DNA from: Sympetrum striolatum
Taxonomy: Eukaryota > Arthropoda > Insecta > Odonata > Libellulidae
Length of the DNA: 64,000 bases
Direction of reading: 5' to 3'
Assembly (NCBI GenBank): GCA_947579665.1
Contig: OX388348.1
Location: 3,100,001 to 3,164,000, forward strand
The position numbers and the translations under genes are program-made. Of this stretch, positions 37,801-49,339 are shown one piece after another. The notes under the pieces were generated by a model. It saw nothing but the letters and a program-made list of their open reading frames with translations. It had not been told where the DNA came from and did not search any database. Within the stretch, counting starts at the first letter, position 1, and each line of letters opens with the position of its first letter.

Positions 37801-38229
37801 TGAATACTACTCTTAAAAATATAGTCAACTGAGAATAAAAGCACATGCTTAATATGCAAATTAATTTTGAGATAATGAGAAGAAATCTGCACAATGGCAT
37901 AAATAAAGTTATGGCTGCACAAGAACTAGGTTAAGTTGACCTAGAATATTTATTATCCGTCATTGTGAAACTTCATAATAAATTAATGGCATTCAAATGC
38001 ATAAGACTCGAAAAGAAATACTTACTATATATTAATAACTCCTTAAAATCCCAAAAAAATAATCAGATACATTTTGGACCAATGATATTTAACCCAAAAA
38101 TATTTATCAACAGCCAGTATGTGCATTACAAAGCAAGTTCAATTTATTGATAAAAGTCTTCCAATACTGTAAATATAATTTCAGTTACTACTAAGCACTA
38201 TAACTGCTTTGATTTTTCAGATGGATTGA
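34833..38229 (+). CDS. EFCAB2: EFCAB2 / DRC8, EF-hand subunit of the nexin-dynein regulatory complex, complete
   Basis: Five coding exons: 34833-34860, 34927-35040, 35114-35237, 36995-37214 and 38221-38229. The protein is 164 aa, close to the vertebrate length. It starts MAEIAPEEAEQASTDLEKRI. The N-terminal EF-hand pair contains AFDVFDHGGSKTVDVREVGT and the family signature LRSLGCCPTE, then ETSGSVQLERFLPV. The C-terminal pair contains AFQTLDPTGKGSITTECLSK and YEDFINLLMMD-stop. The loops lack a full set of acidic ligands (DHGGSKTVD, DPTGKGSIT), so calcium binding may be weak. The protein belongs to the axonemal DRC that regulates dynein, so in insects it is expected in sperm flagella or chordotonal cilia. 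Intron 2 (35041-35113) is a GC-AG intron. The last exon codes only Met-Asp-stop. X-box-like motifs precede the start. Confidence 0.95.
35041..35113 (+). other. 73-bp GC-AG intron of EFCAB2
   Basis: The donor is CTAG|GCAAGTTCC and the acceptor TCCTTTTAG|GTTGTTG. Splicing here joins CTA G to GT TGT TGT, giving the conserved LGCCPTE. Read-through reaches an in-frame TAA after 16 intron codons. No GT donor preserves this junction. Confidence 0.9.
37375..37464. repeat. 44-bp near-perfect inverted repeat (hairpin) in EFCAB2 intron 4
   Basis: The left arm 37375-37418 and right arm 37421-37464 pair at 42 of 44 positions with a 2-nt loop; the outer 24 bp and inner 14 bp are perfectly paired. The arms start CTGAACACAGATTTATAC. 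A 12-bp direct repeat, AATGTTTAGAAA, occurs at 37363-37374, abutting the left arm, and again at 37505-37516, which suggests an inserted foldback element. Confidence 0.9.
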
Positions 38230-39400
38230 ATTTCCTAGACTTTCCTAAAGATTGCTTAAACGAGAAGATCAACTGCATGATGAAAGAAAGAGGATCAAAA
38301 ATGAAGAATTTAATTTTAAAATTACAAATGAAAGATAATTTTCAAGATGAATTTCAATGAAGAAAATGATGAAACTGGAATATGTCAGCTACCCTTAGAG
38401 AAGAATGCCCAAGATAAAATAATCTTAAACTCAGAATATCATAACTAATGCATCAATATAAACTCTCACATTATTGAATATCTTGTAAGAAAAATCTATA
38501 CACGATTAGTATAAATTATAAAAACTATGACAACATATTCCTACCCCTAATGATATAAAATAATTCATTTTTATACCTACATTTTGCTTTTTATACCTAA
38601 ATTAAATAAATTCTTTTATTTTACTTTCATAGTTTTTTTTAATGGAATGTAATTAAAGTTGATTTTTTAATACCTACACTATTGCAGTAATTTACTGAAA
38701 ATACCAGCAGTTAAACTAGAAAGAAAGTAGCTTATCAATCTATCTTATATTAATCTATTGTAAATATTAAAAAATATATATTTTAATAAGGTATTTCCAA
38801 CAAATAAAGAGAATAAGAGTCATAAATTTAACTGTTAGTTATTGCATTAATTACTTATAACTTTAGATATATCTAGGTGTATACAACCAACAGCAATTAA
38901 TAGATAATATATTTTATTTGTGAAATTCAATAAGATATGAGTATTAACACTTTTGCTGTCAGTAAATTTTGTGAGATATTTCCAATTTTCACAATGAAGT
39001 TAGTTTCATGAAAACTGCGTCATGAGCAGTGGCGGAGGGTCCATTGGGTTCACCGAGCGCCCTAAGAATACTACTGCACTATTTTTCCATAACATTGTTC
39101 TTCCCATAACCCAAATATACTTGACACTATAGTATAATCACTGGCCCTAACTTTTCCTTCGTCAAGTCGCGTTTCCTGCCGCTTTTGGTTCCAACTAGCT
39201 TGACTTCACGCGAGGGTTGACTTCCTGAAATGAACCGCTTTTGTTGAAGTGTTATAGGTGAAGAGCGGTGAAGGGAAAGGGGGTCATACGGCTTTTAAAC
39301 ATGGGCCGATGGTTGCAGCGACAGCCAATGAGAATAGCTTAATAGGATTTTCGGAAAATATTTTTAGGCAGTTCAAGGCATTCAGAGAGTTGAACGTAGA
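38230..39400. other. EFCAB2 3'UTR, then repeat-derived sequence
   Basis: The stop codon ends at 38229. A plus-strand AATAAA is at about 38605, a plausible polyadenylation signal. From about 39020 (CAGTGGCGGAGGGTCC) the composition changes and the DNA becomes repeat-derived, leading into the 39.4-48.8 kb array. Confidence 0.45.
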
Positions 39401-40680
39401 GGGATCGCTGGAAGCCCTGCATATCCAACGAAAAATACAAAGACACCCTACAAGATTGTCCTTGGTTTGACGTTAGGTCAGGGCAAATATTCTCCTATTT
39501 AAAATAAATTGCGGCGATTTTTCATATTCATTTATGCCTTCCTGATGACATGGAAACTTAAAACAAGGGATGTGAGTAGAGATCATAAATATTGTCAATT
39601 TCATATATGGTGTTTCCCTGATTTCGCAATTTGCATTCCTCAATGAATTGCAAATTGGGATAATGGTATCTTACTTTAGAACCATCTCGGTATGATACCA
39701 GCTTAAAACTTAATATGAGGAGTCAAAATGACACCATCGGTAGTTTTAGTGTTAGAGATCCGGTCTGACGGTTGGCAGCCCTGTCTCATAAAGTTAGTAT
39801 CCCTGAAATAAATTTTATTTGTTCAAGAAAGGTAACTGAATTAAAATTTGAGATATAAGTTTGATATTTATCTGAGAAAATAATTGGAAGAACATCTTAT
39901 AACGATAAAAACTTATATGTTGGTAACCCTGCTGAAAGTGGTTTTATATATTTGCAAATGTTATAAAACGATTTTTCGTGGACGAAAACCCCAGGTTGGA
40001 ATTTTTCACGGCATAATTCGAAAAATTCTTCGCTGGAGGTTTTTCTCGAGGTGCGAACGAGTGGTTTTATATGCTTTCCGTCGGATGGCATAGCAATCTT
40101 GGCGTAACGCGACTGAATTTTATCAACAATTCGGACCTTCTACCACTTATTCCGAAAATATGAGCTTCATTGGTCTAGTTTGAGTAAGAAAAATATTGCA
40201 GAGTATAAAACTCTGCAGATTTAGGACATCGGTCCGCGTTTTGTTTAATTAATTAAAATTTAAACAAATTATGAGGTAAAGCATCTTATCAGCACTTGCA
40301 CAAAAGTCACATTATGAAGTTCTGCAAAATATACGTCCTTGCGACTTAAAAAAGTATTTAATTACGAATTTTAAAAGTAGGCGGTCAAAATGACCGCCGC
40401 CGTCCTTCTAGGTAGGGCGAAACTCCCGTCCTCATAGTGTTAAGAAAAAAATTTAGATAAGAACATACTGTTCCTGGGTTCGATGCAGGGGCACATTAAA
40501 ATTTCTCTCATAAGAAATATATGGGAAACGTAGGACGTCGTTTGAGGCAGTTGAAGCCAATATTTCTTCCTGAATTTTTACAAATAGTTAGAAGTGGTGA
40601 TCTTCTGTTGTACTGCATAGGAAGAATCACCAGAAGGACCAAGGTTAGATGCCGGGTGGTAAATATATCTGCCATATAAA
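39380..40680. repeat. Left block of the ~167-bp monomer array
   Basis: Anchor motifs resembling CTTGGTTCGA lie at about 39461, 40474 and 40640, with a more decayed unit near 39632. The unit before the first anchor contains GAGGGATCGCTGG, which recurs in the same place before the anchor at 43429. The last two anchors are 166 bp apart and are the same subtypes (in the same order) as those at 42877/43043 and 48269/48428. Confidence 0.75.
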
Positions 40681-40936
40681 ACACATTGGGATGGTTTTTA
40701 ATTATTTCTTTCATGCACTTATCGAAATAATAGGGAGTTCTTGCTTCGATGGAGAAGTATATTAAGACTCGGTTGAAGAAAAAAAATCTGATGTGGCCAG
40801 CACATGACTTCCTCCATATATAAGATGTAAATACTTATCTACGGCAGTAATTTCGAACTCTAAACATTATAAATAATGTTGTTCGGGACATGCTGGATGA
40901 AAAACGATGAAACTGGCCTTTCGCCCATAGAGCCCA

Positions 40937-41580
40937 GAGCGCCCACAAAGTACATAATCAGCAACTTCCGGTTTATCAGTATTTCAGGAATAACTCCTAA
41001 ACAATCAGTGATACTAAAATATGTTTCATACAAAAGTTGTAGTAAATTTTATTTTCTAAAACATTTATAAATAATAGTATATACCTAAATATCATATTTA
41101 TGGAGATATTTTGAAAACCGGAAATGAGCTTTGAAGAATGAAGCTCAACTTCCGGTTAACCGATTTACTCCAAAAACTAATCAACTCTAAAGACTATAAT
41201 AGAAGTACTACATATGAAATTTGGTGTTGATCCGCCAAATAGTTTTCATGTTAGAGCGCCCACAAAGTACATAATCATCTTCTTCCGGTTTATCAGTGTT
41301 TCACGAATAACTCCTAATCAACCGGTGATACAAAAATATGTTAAATACAAAAGTTATAGTAAATTACATAATCTAAAACTTTTATAAGTAATACAATATA
41401 CGTATATATCATATTTATGGAGATATTTTGAAAACCGGAAATGAGCTTTAATGAATAAAGCTCGACTTCCGGTTGACCGATTTACTCCAAAAACTAATCA
41501 ACTCTGACAGCACACACACCACTACTATATATGAAGTTTGGTATTGATACGACTAATAGTTTTCACGTTAGAGCGCCCAC
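40937..41580. repeat. 317-bp tandem repeat, two full copies plus start of a third
   Basis: GAGCGCCCAC occurs at 40937, 41254 and 41571, exactly 317 bp apart. Each copy has AACTTCCGGTTTATCAGT-like and CTTCCGGTTAACCGATTTAC-like segments around AAAACCGGAAATGAGCTTT, so it contains internal inverted CTTCCGGTT/AACCGGAA pairs. The third copy is interrupted after its first 10 bp by a (CA)n tract that houses a 6.5 kb insertion. No coding content is visible. Confidence 0.9.
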
Positions 41581-41870
41581 TATCACACACACACATACAC
41601 ACACACTAGAGATGGGCGCCGCGCCGATTACGCCAGCCGCCGACAATATCGGGCACGCCGCCGCCGCCGAAGAAATAACTACGGCGCGCCGCCGCCGGAA
41701 ATTTTATCGGCGGCGGCGCGGCGTGGCTTGGATTTAAAACAAAGTCCCATAGTCGAAAATATGCTGAGAAGTAGTTCGAAGAGATACGCTTTGAACTGAT
41801 AGAACACATCTCGGGCTTTCCACGAGGGCGCTGATATATTAAAACCATTAAACAATCATCGATGATTATC

Positions 41871-43960
41871 CTTGGTTCGACGCTAGGTCAGGGCAAATAT
41901 TCTCCGGTTTAATTTACATTGCGATTTTTAAGATTTTTTTAAATCACTTCCCGATTAGATAGCAACTTGAAACTCGGCATGTAGATAGAGATCAATTATA
42001 AATTTTATGTACGCTGTTCACCGTTTCGCTGATGGCCCTTGGTTCGATCCCAGTGAGGTATTTACATTCCTCAATGCATTTTTTATGGAGATAACAGAAA
42101 CCAATTTTAGGTACTTCCCGGCATGATATCGACTTCAAACTTTGCATAAAATAAGATCAAGTCAGAATAAGTCATACTGTGCATTCACAGATGCCAATAT
42201 GTCCTTGGTTCGACTCCAGCCGTCTCTAAAATCAGAAGGTGATCCGATTTTTAAGAAGTTTTTTGAACCCCTTCCCAATAATATAGAAACTTGAAATTCG
42301 GCATACAGATAAAGATCATTGATATGTTTCAAATACTCAGTTTTAGGATATCTTGATCGTCCTTGGTTCGATCTCAGAGAGCCATTTACATTTCGTATGT
42401 ATTTCAGATGAGGATAATGGAGTTATATCAGGACCTTCCTGTTATGATATACCAGCGTCATTGACTTGAAATTTTTACGTTTTGGCCATAACGTGTAACC
42501 GACAAAAAATTGCAATTTTGAACCTCAGTGTCATGGGTTCGATTCCAGAGGGCCCCAAAGTCCCGATTTTTTCCCTTTAAATGTATTGCTTTGATTTTCG
42601 GGAATTTTTTAAATTTACTTCCCGGATAGGAAGAGAATCAAAACTCAAGGAGCTTATATATATGGTCATCATCTATCGAAAACATAAATGACTTTTACGG
42701 AAAAAGTCCTTGGTTCGACGCTAGGACGATGTAAAAATCTGCCCTTAAAAATATTGTGGTAGTTTTTCATTATTTTTTTTGATGCACTTATGGAAATGAT
42801 AGGAAGTTCGTGCTTGGCTAGAAGATATATATTAAGACTCGGTTTAAGAAAAAGATTATATGAGCCCATGCTGTTCCTAGGTGCGATGCCAGAGCATAAT
42901 AACATTTCTCACATAAGGAAAATATGTGAAAAGTAGGACGTCGTTTGAGGCAGTTGCAGCCAATATTTCTGCTTTAATTTTCACACATAGTTAGAGATGG
43001 TGATGTTCTGTTGTGCTGCATAGTAAGTATGACCAGAAAGACCCGGGTTCGATGCCAGGCAATTAAATTACAGCGAATTTTAAGAATATTTTCAATCCTT
43101 TTTTCCTATTGAGGACCGTCTCGATATGATGCCGACATGAAATTAGTGTTGTCGATATGCTTGCAGTATTCTAGCAACATTTTACTCGTACCTATATATA
43201 CACTCATTCATTCATAGGGGATCAAAATTCTAACCATGTTCCACAAATTCCGTCCCGGAAACAAACAAAGTCCCGATTTTCTCCATAAAGATACTTGGTG
43301 GGGATTTTCGAAAATTTTTTTGAGGCACTTTCAGGCAAAGTAGAGAGTTGAAATTCGAGGGATCGCTGGAGGCCCTGCGTATCCGACGAAAACCATTAAG
43401 ACATTATCCAAGTTTATCCTTGGTTCGACGCTAGGTCAGGGAAAATATGCTCCCGTTTAATTTACATTGCGGTTTTTAAGATTTTTTATTATCACTTTCC
43501 GATAAGATGGAAACTTGAAACTCAGCACTTGAATAGAGATCATAAATATATTTCATAATCTAATTTTAGCAATTCGCTGATTGTCCTTGGTTCGATCCCA
43601 GAGGGAAATTTACATTCCTCAATGCATTTTTTATGGAGATAACGGAAACAAATTTTAGGTACTTCCAGACATGATATCGAGTTGAAACTTTGTATTAAAT
43701 GAGATCCTAACAAGAGTCCTAACAAGTCATAACATGCATTCACAGCTGCCAATATGTTATATCCAATGCATTTCAGATAGGGGATAATGGAGTCTTATTT
43801 CAGGACCTTCCCGGTATGATATTTACTTTAAACTTTGTATTAATTAAGATTAGGTCTTAACAAGTTATTATACCTATTTGCATATTCCAATAGGTGCTGG
43901 GTTCGACACCAGGCGTTTACAAAAAATCAGAAATTGCAGCAATTTTTAAGTTTTGTTTAA
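41871..43960. repeat. Higher-order array of ~167-bp monomers bearing a B-box-like motif
   Basis: Anchors CTTGGTTCGA or close variants start at 41871, 42038, 42204, 42362, 42532, 42709, 42877, 43043, 43429, 43586 and 43897. Successive spacings are 157-177 bp, with two longer gaps where the anchor has decayed. Each monomer is divergent but shares a second block like CTTCCCGATANGATAGNAAC followed by TTGAAACTCGGCAT and a GATCATAAAT-like end. Subtypes recur in order (GACGCTAGGTCAGGG, then GATCCCAG with TTTACATTCCTCAATGCATT), giving a higher-order period of about 1.56 kb (41871 to 43429). Confidence 0.85.
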
Positions 43961-46066
43961 GCCCTTCCCGATAACATTGAAACTCAAAACGTGGCATGTG
44001 AACAAAGATTATAAATACCTTTTATAAGCTTGCATTATCCAAGCTACTTTTACTCGTATATAATAACATATTTCGTACGTAAATAATTCATACAATTTAT
44101 TGCGGAAGATGTAACTTCCGCAATGTATGTTCGTTTTCGAATGTTTATAATAGAAAATAGAGATTTAAAATAACACAAATAAAATTCAGTCTTTTCTCAG
44201 AATACTATCTCGCTGGATGTTTTTAATGAGTGAAGTATAGCTAAAAGTAGGCAGCTACTTTTGTGAACGCATTTTTCTCAAACCTCTCGACATTTCCTTC
44301 AAAATTTTCAGAATGTATTTTCCCAGAATATTTACCGGGAAATTTAAAAGTATCGAAAAAAGATCATAAAAGGAAGAAAATTATCAAGAATAAGAACTTC
44401 TTTGTTTCTGAAATGAGAGTGAGTATTTAAAGAACATGTACAAACAAATTCGCTACGAATTTCCAAATTTTTAATTTGAAATATTTTTCGTTTCTTATTT
44501 TTCTTGTAAATGTGATAAAATTTAACTATAATTAAATTTCACTGAACAGTTTTCAATTACTGTATCTCCATGTGGTATAATACTAAAATTAATTTAGTGT
44601 AACTTTCTCTTTAAACGCGTATATTTCTACTACGTGCATCAATCTCTCTTATGAACATGGGGCCGTTTGAGATAAGTTGGGCTTTAGTAATTTCAAGTAA
44701 TGTGTATTCATTACGTATCATAATTTCTGAGAATATTTTTATAAAAACCATCTTGAACATACATGTAAACCAAAATGTTAACTCCAATAAGAGAATTTTC
44801 TTCATAGGGTACAACAGTATTTTCCTGGATTACCTTCAATTCCTAATAATTGAAGCATCTTTTGGTTTATAAAAAAACGTATAATCCAGAGTTCTAAAAC
44901 ATTATAATCGATTTGAATATCTTCATTAGAACATAGTGTACTCCCGCAACCAGCACTCCCATTGAGAGGAGTTTTAGTACATGCGGGCTCACTCTCAACG
45001 ATAAGAAAAGCAGACTAGGGCCACAGAGATTGAATAAAATAGTATTCATCCATGAGAACTATGCGTTGTGCAAAGATTTTGTTGACAGAGTGTAACCTAC
45101 TGCTGAATGTTATTAATATATTTATTTTAAACTCCTCTCATTCATTCATTTGTTTATTATTCTTTTAGTTTGTTTAAACTTAAATGTTTTGATTTGTGTT
45201 CATCATTTATACATTTTTTATTTTCTAGAAATTTCAATTGAACGTCTATTCCTGGATTCCATACTTGAAAAATGTGGCGCAAATTTGATGTTAAGCTAAT
45301 TCACAACAATAGTACATCCATTGATCGACATTCTACTGGCTATTTGTGCCCAATTTGTGATACCACTCTTTAAACGTTCTTAAAGTAATGTAGCGTAATT
45401 ATAAGAAGCATGCTTTTGTGAAAATAAGGAAAGCAACGTATTGCCAAATTAACCCCTTTACGGCGCAGAGCGAGCTAGAATCGAAAAATGCTGGCCAAGA
45501 ATAAGGAAACATTTTTTGAGTGTGAACTTTGAAACTTCGCATTGCTATACCTCAATAAGTTCTGCATATAATATTCCCAGACAGCGTCTTATGTGAGCTA
45601 TTTTTCCTTAAATCGGAGGGTCCGAGAGAGGACAAGAGAAAGAAATATAATTTAAAAGACATGTTGAATGAAGAGAGTATTTCACCTAAAGAAGCTAATT
45701 CAGAGATCTGATGGAAGTGATGCAATAATTCAACTGTGATCACTTAAAAAATCATAATTAAGCTTAAGGGTTGATTATTTAATACTGTATTGATTTTTTC
45801 CCGATGATTCTGCTCATTTGGGTTTGGTTTGAGGCTGAAGAATTTTGCAAAAATCTAAGCCTGGCATTATTCGTGAATTTTGGTCAATTTTGACCACCTG
45901 TGTAATTTTGATAGGTAGAAATCAGCGTAAATAATTTGGTAGTAATAGGCAGGATTTATTTGAGAATTGCCAGTACTAAAGTCCGCACTCAAGATAAGGA
46001 TTTTTTTGCCAGGTTTTTTCGATTCTAGCCCATTGTTCTGCGTATTCAAGATAGCTCTACATAGTC
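43961..46066. other. AT-rich interior of the 6.5 kb element, no recognised gene
   Basis: This stretch has a perfect 10-bp hairpin at 44099-44124 (ATTGCGGAAG, 6-nt loop, CTTCCGCAAT) and no coding match. A short plus-strand reading at about 45271-45374, MWRKFDVKLIHNNSTSIDRH then GYLCPICDTTL, faintly recalls a zinc-finger N-terminus but is too short to call. Confidence 0.4.
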
Positions 46067-46091
46067 TTTATTGGTATGATATAATTGTAAT

Positions 46092-47868
46092 GTCTATATA
46101 AATATAATTGTCTATGTCTATGTAAGAACCCTGCAAGCCGCCTTTCGGCGTGTGACAGGGGGTGCAAGCACCTTGACTCTATTTTCCTAAACGCTTGCTT
46201 TCGCGTAAACTTCACGGAAAAATAAATTTTTGAAGCGATTCGTTCTAGCATCTATTTCCCTAATCTTTCTGGCAGTATCAGAACGGCCCATATAACAGAG
46301 GGGTCGCATTATATCGGTTACATCATCTGAAAACGTAATTTCTCTGAACTTATTTAATAAATTTATCCTTTGAATTTTTCTTCTATCTTCTAATGATTCC
46401 CATCCCGCGTTCTTTAACATCTGAGTGACACTCGCTGTTTTATCATAGCAATTCTTTACAAATCGTATCGCCTTTCCTTGTACGTTTTCTAAATCCCGAA
46501 TATGACATTTCTCAGCGGGGTCCCATACACTACATGCATACTCAAGGTGAGGCCTAACTAACGCTAAGTAACATCGCTCGCGAACTTTTTCTTCGCTCCT
46601 ACCAACTATTCCTATAACGAAACCGAGTTTCTTAAGTGCTTTTCTACATGTATTTCGGATGTGGGCACTCCATGATAGATTATTCGTGAGAGTTACTCCA
46701 AGATACCGATTCTACTGTCATTAGGTTTACCCCTCGGAGACTATAAGAATAATCATTTATTATAGATTTACTTTCGAAGAAGTTAACTACCAAACACTTT
46801 TCTAAATTAAGCTCTAATTGCCAATCATCGCACCAGTTCATAATTCTATCTAAGTCGTTCGAAAGGGTTAATCTATCCTCTGAACTAACTATTTCCCTGT
46901 AAATGACTGTGTCGTCTGCGAATATCCTAACATTGCTTCCAATGTGATTGCTGAGGTCGTTGATATATACTAAAAATAACAACGGTCCAATTACACTGCC
47001 CTGAAGGACGCCCGAGGTCACCTTAACCAAGTTGGAACTAGTACCATCAAGTAATACTCGCTGCTCTCTATCGGTGAGAAAGTCTTTTATCCAGTTAATA
47101 ACTTCTGCATTGAAATCCGCAACTTCTAATTTGTACAGCAATTTATGATGAGGTACCTTATCGAAAGCCTTCCGAAAATTTAAAAATATTGCATCGACTT
47201 GCATATCTTTTTTAGCAGAGTTTAGAATATCGTGTACTAATAAAGCCAGCTGAGACTCGCAAGAACGAGTCTTACGAAAACCGTGTTGATTCCTAATTAT
47301 GAAATTAGACGTTTCAAGAAAACCCATTAAAGAGCTAGAAATTATATGATCCATAATTTTACCGCTCAGTGATGTTAAAGATATAGGTCTGTAATTAGAT
47401 GGATCGTCCTTAGAGCCGCTTTTAAATATTGGCGTGACATTTTTAATTTTCCAATCCTTCGGGACCTTTCCTTCGCTCATACTCTTGTCAAATATAACTT
47501 TAAGAAAAGGTGCTACGCTCTCCGCAACTTCCTTGTACAATCGAGCCAGTATGTCTTCAGGACCTGGAGCTTTATTCGGTTTAATCTGTTGCAATAGTTT
47601 AATGATGCCGTCTTCACTGAAGGTGATTTTTACATCGATTCAGGTTTATCAACATTCGGGAGAGTATTTAATGTATCGTCAGACGTGAAAACGCTTCAGA
47701 AAAATCATTCAAGATATTAAGCTTTGCCTTTAGCATCGTTTACTAAATTACCGCTAGTATCCTTTAATGAACCAACAGTTTGCTCTTTACCTTGGACCTC
47801 ACGAACGTACGACCAAAACGCTTTTGGGTCCTCTTCCAAGTGTTCGCATAAAATCTTATTTTTATATT
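46092..47868 (-). mobile_element. 5'-truncated CR1/Jockey-like LINE with 25-bp target duplication
   Basis: Identical 25-bp copies flank the element at 46067-46091 and 47869-47893 (both begin TTTATTGGTATGATATAATT). The 3' end (low-coordinate side) carries a short tail with repeated CATAGA-type units. The element encodes most of a reverse transcriptase on the minus strand and is truncated upstream of it. It sits inside the 6.5 kb element. Confidence 0.88.
46100..47594 (-). pseudogene. Non-LTR reverse transcriptase, frameshifted
   Basis: From 47594 the frame reads MQQIKPNKAPGPEDILARLY, then NYRPISLTSLSGKIMDHIIS, QHGFRKTRSCESQLALLVHD, FRKAFDKVPHHKLLYKL, GVLQGSVIGPLLFLVYINDL and the catalytic FADDTVIY. 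The frame shifts near 46710-46680. In another frame the distal domain continues to about 46100 with RERCYLALVRPHLEYACSVW and EDRRKIQRINLLNKFREI. Domain order and motifs match CR1/Jockey-group LINEs. The upstream endonuclease is missing because the copy is 5'-truncated. The long uninterrupted RT frame suggests a fairly recent insertion. Confidence 0.88.
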
Positions 47869-48085
47869 TTTATTGGTATGATATAATTGTAATAATGTAT
47901 TCTCAGATATTCGAGTTATTCGCCTTTTTTTCTGCCGTATACGAACGAAAATTTACACGCCGCCGGTTACGCCGCGCCGCCGCTGACGATTAAGCAGTCA
48001 GCGTTCACGCCGTTACGCCGCCGCCGCCGGCTTCATTTTCCCCCTACGCCGCCGCTGACAAAAATCATAACGGCGCCCATGTCTA

Positions 48086-48250
48086 ACACACACACACACA
48101 CACACACATACACACAGACATCATTCCGAAAATGGTCAAAACGTGTTCTAGGGACCCCAAAACATGTATTTCCGTTGAAATCTCGAAGTCGAATTTTTTC
48201 ATGAAAACAATACTTTCTCTATACTTCGTATATGGAGAAAGTAAAAATTA
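48086..48250. repeat. (CA)n and right-hand continuation of the interrupted repeat
   Basis: The (CA)n tract (48086-48116) resumes after the 6.5 kb element. It leads into a segment ending with a short inverted repeat, CTTTCTCTATACTTCGTATATGGAGAAAG-like in two arms (CTTTCTC and GAGAAAG). I infer this is the far part of the repeat that begins at 41571. Confidence 0.55.
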
Positions 48251-48760
48251 GATATGACCATGCTGTTCCTGGGTTCGATGCCAGAGCACATTAGAATTTC
48301 TCACATAAGGAATATAAGGGAAAAGTAGGACGTCGTTTGAGGTAGTACAAAAAATATTTCTGCTTGAATTTTCACACATAGAGATGGTGATCTTCTGTTG
48401 TGCTGCATAGCAACTTCACCAGGAAGACATGGTTCGATGCCAGACGATTAAATTGAAGCGAATTCTAAGAATATTTTTAATCCTTTTTTTTTTCTTTTGA
48501 GGACCGTCCCGATATTAAGCCGATATGGAGTTAGTGTTGTCGATCTGCTTTCAGTATTCAAGCAAAATTTTACTCGTATAGGTATATCCGGAGAAACGTC
48601 AATATATAATAGATAGGGGATCAAAATTCTAACCATGTTCCACAAGTGCTACTGACTTGAAAGTTTTACGACGTATTGTCCATAACGTGTAATCTCCAGA
48701 AAACAGCCGACTTTGAATCTCAGTGTCATGGCTTCGATTCCAGAAGGCCCCAATTTTATG
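48251..48760. repeat. Right block of the ~167-bp monomer array
   Basis: Anchors lie at about 48269, 48428 and 48728. The first two are the subtypes seen in the same order at 40474/40640 and 42877/43043. The last (GCTTCGATTCCAGAAGGCCCC) matches the subtype at 42532. Confidence 0.8.
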
Positions 48761-49330
48761 ATCATTTCCTCAATCTTCCTTCCATATCGAGGACTTCATG
48801 GGGGTGCGGGAAGGAGCTGAGGTCCTTGCATTCGGCATCTGCGACATGGTATAAAATGCCCTCCTGCTCTAGCGTCTCCACATTCCTGCCCTCCGGCCGC
48901 TCCAAAATAGGATGATTTAGAGCTTCTACATTGAGCCGCCAAGGTACTGCACCACCAGACAACGACCCCAGGTTGATGAAAGACACGAGGGCGAACCCCT
49001 AAGGCATTACTCTACCCAGGAAGATGAATAAGAAGTGAAATACATTCTTTTTCTTCCGAGACAAAATATATTTTCAATTATGCACAGTATAAAAAATGTA
49101 AGGCCGGAACTTTTATAGTGTACCATTTCTTGAAATGTATATAATATGGATATAAAAAAACTTTGCGCCCTTAGCCAAACCAACCATTGAGGAGTGTATA
49201 GATTTATTATGATTTGTAAGCAGGGCTATGTATAATTTATATATTCTGTATCTTTTCATTGGAATGCTCTATTTTACCTAATGTCTAATTGGGAAGAAAG
49301 AATAAAGAAAAAAGATGGGAGATAGTTATG
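48761..49330. other. Unassigned sequence; GC-richer patch without identified product
   Basis: A minus-strand frame at 48986-48762 reads GSLSGGAVPWRLNVEALNHP and VETLEQEGILYHVADAECKD before a stop. It looks protein-like in composition but I do not recognise it. It abuts the monomer array directly, so it may belong to a repeat. The rest is AT-rich. Confidence 0.3.
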
Positions 49331-49339
49331 GGAGAGGAA

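Larger units (their letters stand above)
41607..48085. mobile_element. 6.5 kb element with GCC-rich inverted ends, hAT-like, inserted in (CA)n
   Basis: The left end is TAGAGATGGGCGCCG (41607-41621). The right end, read on the minus strand, is TAGACATGGGCGCCG (48071-48085), with 14 of 15 bases matching. Both ends continue into 120-150 bp of GCCGCC-rich sequence, unlike the AT-rich interior. Flanks are ACACACAC on both sides, consistent with an 8-bp hAT-type duplication but not distinguishable from the microsatellite. The interior holds monomer-array units (41.87-43.95 kb), AT-rich sequence and a nested LINE (46092-47868). No transposase was recognised. The outer ends may alternatively be two separate insertions of related elements. 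Confidence 0.6.

Noticed and set aside
39024..39060. CAGTGGCGGAGGGTCC as the left end of a hAT element
   Set aside because: No matching right end or target duplication was found in the following sequence.
41871..43960. Regularly spaced repeats considered as a CRISPR array
   Set aside because: The DNA is plainly eukaryotic, the spacing is about 167 bp, and the monomers are related along their length, so these are satellite-like units.
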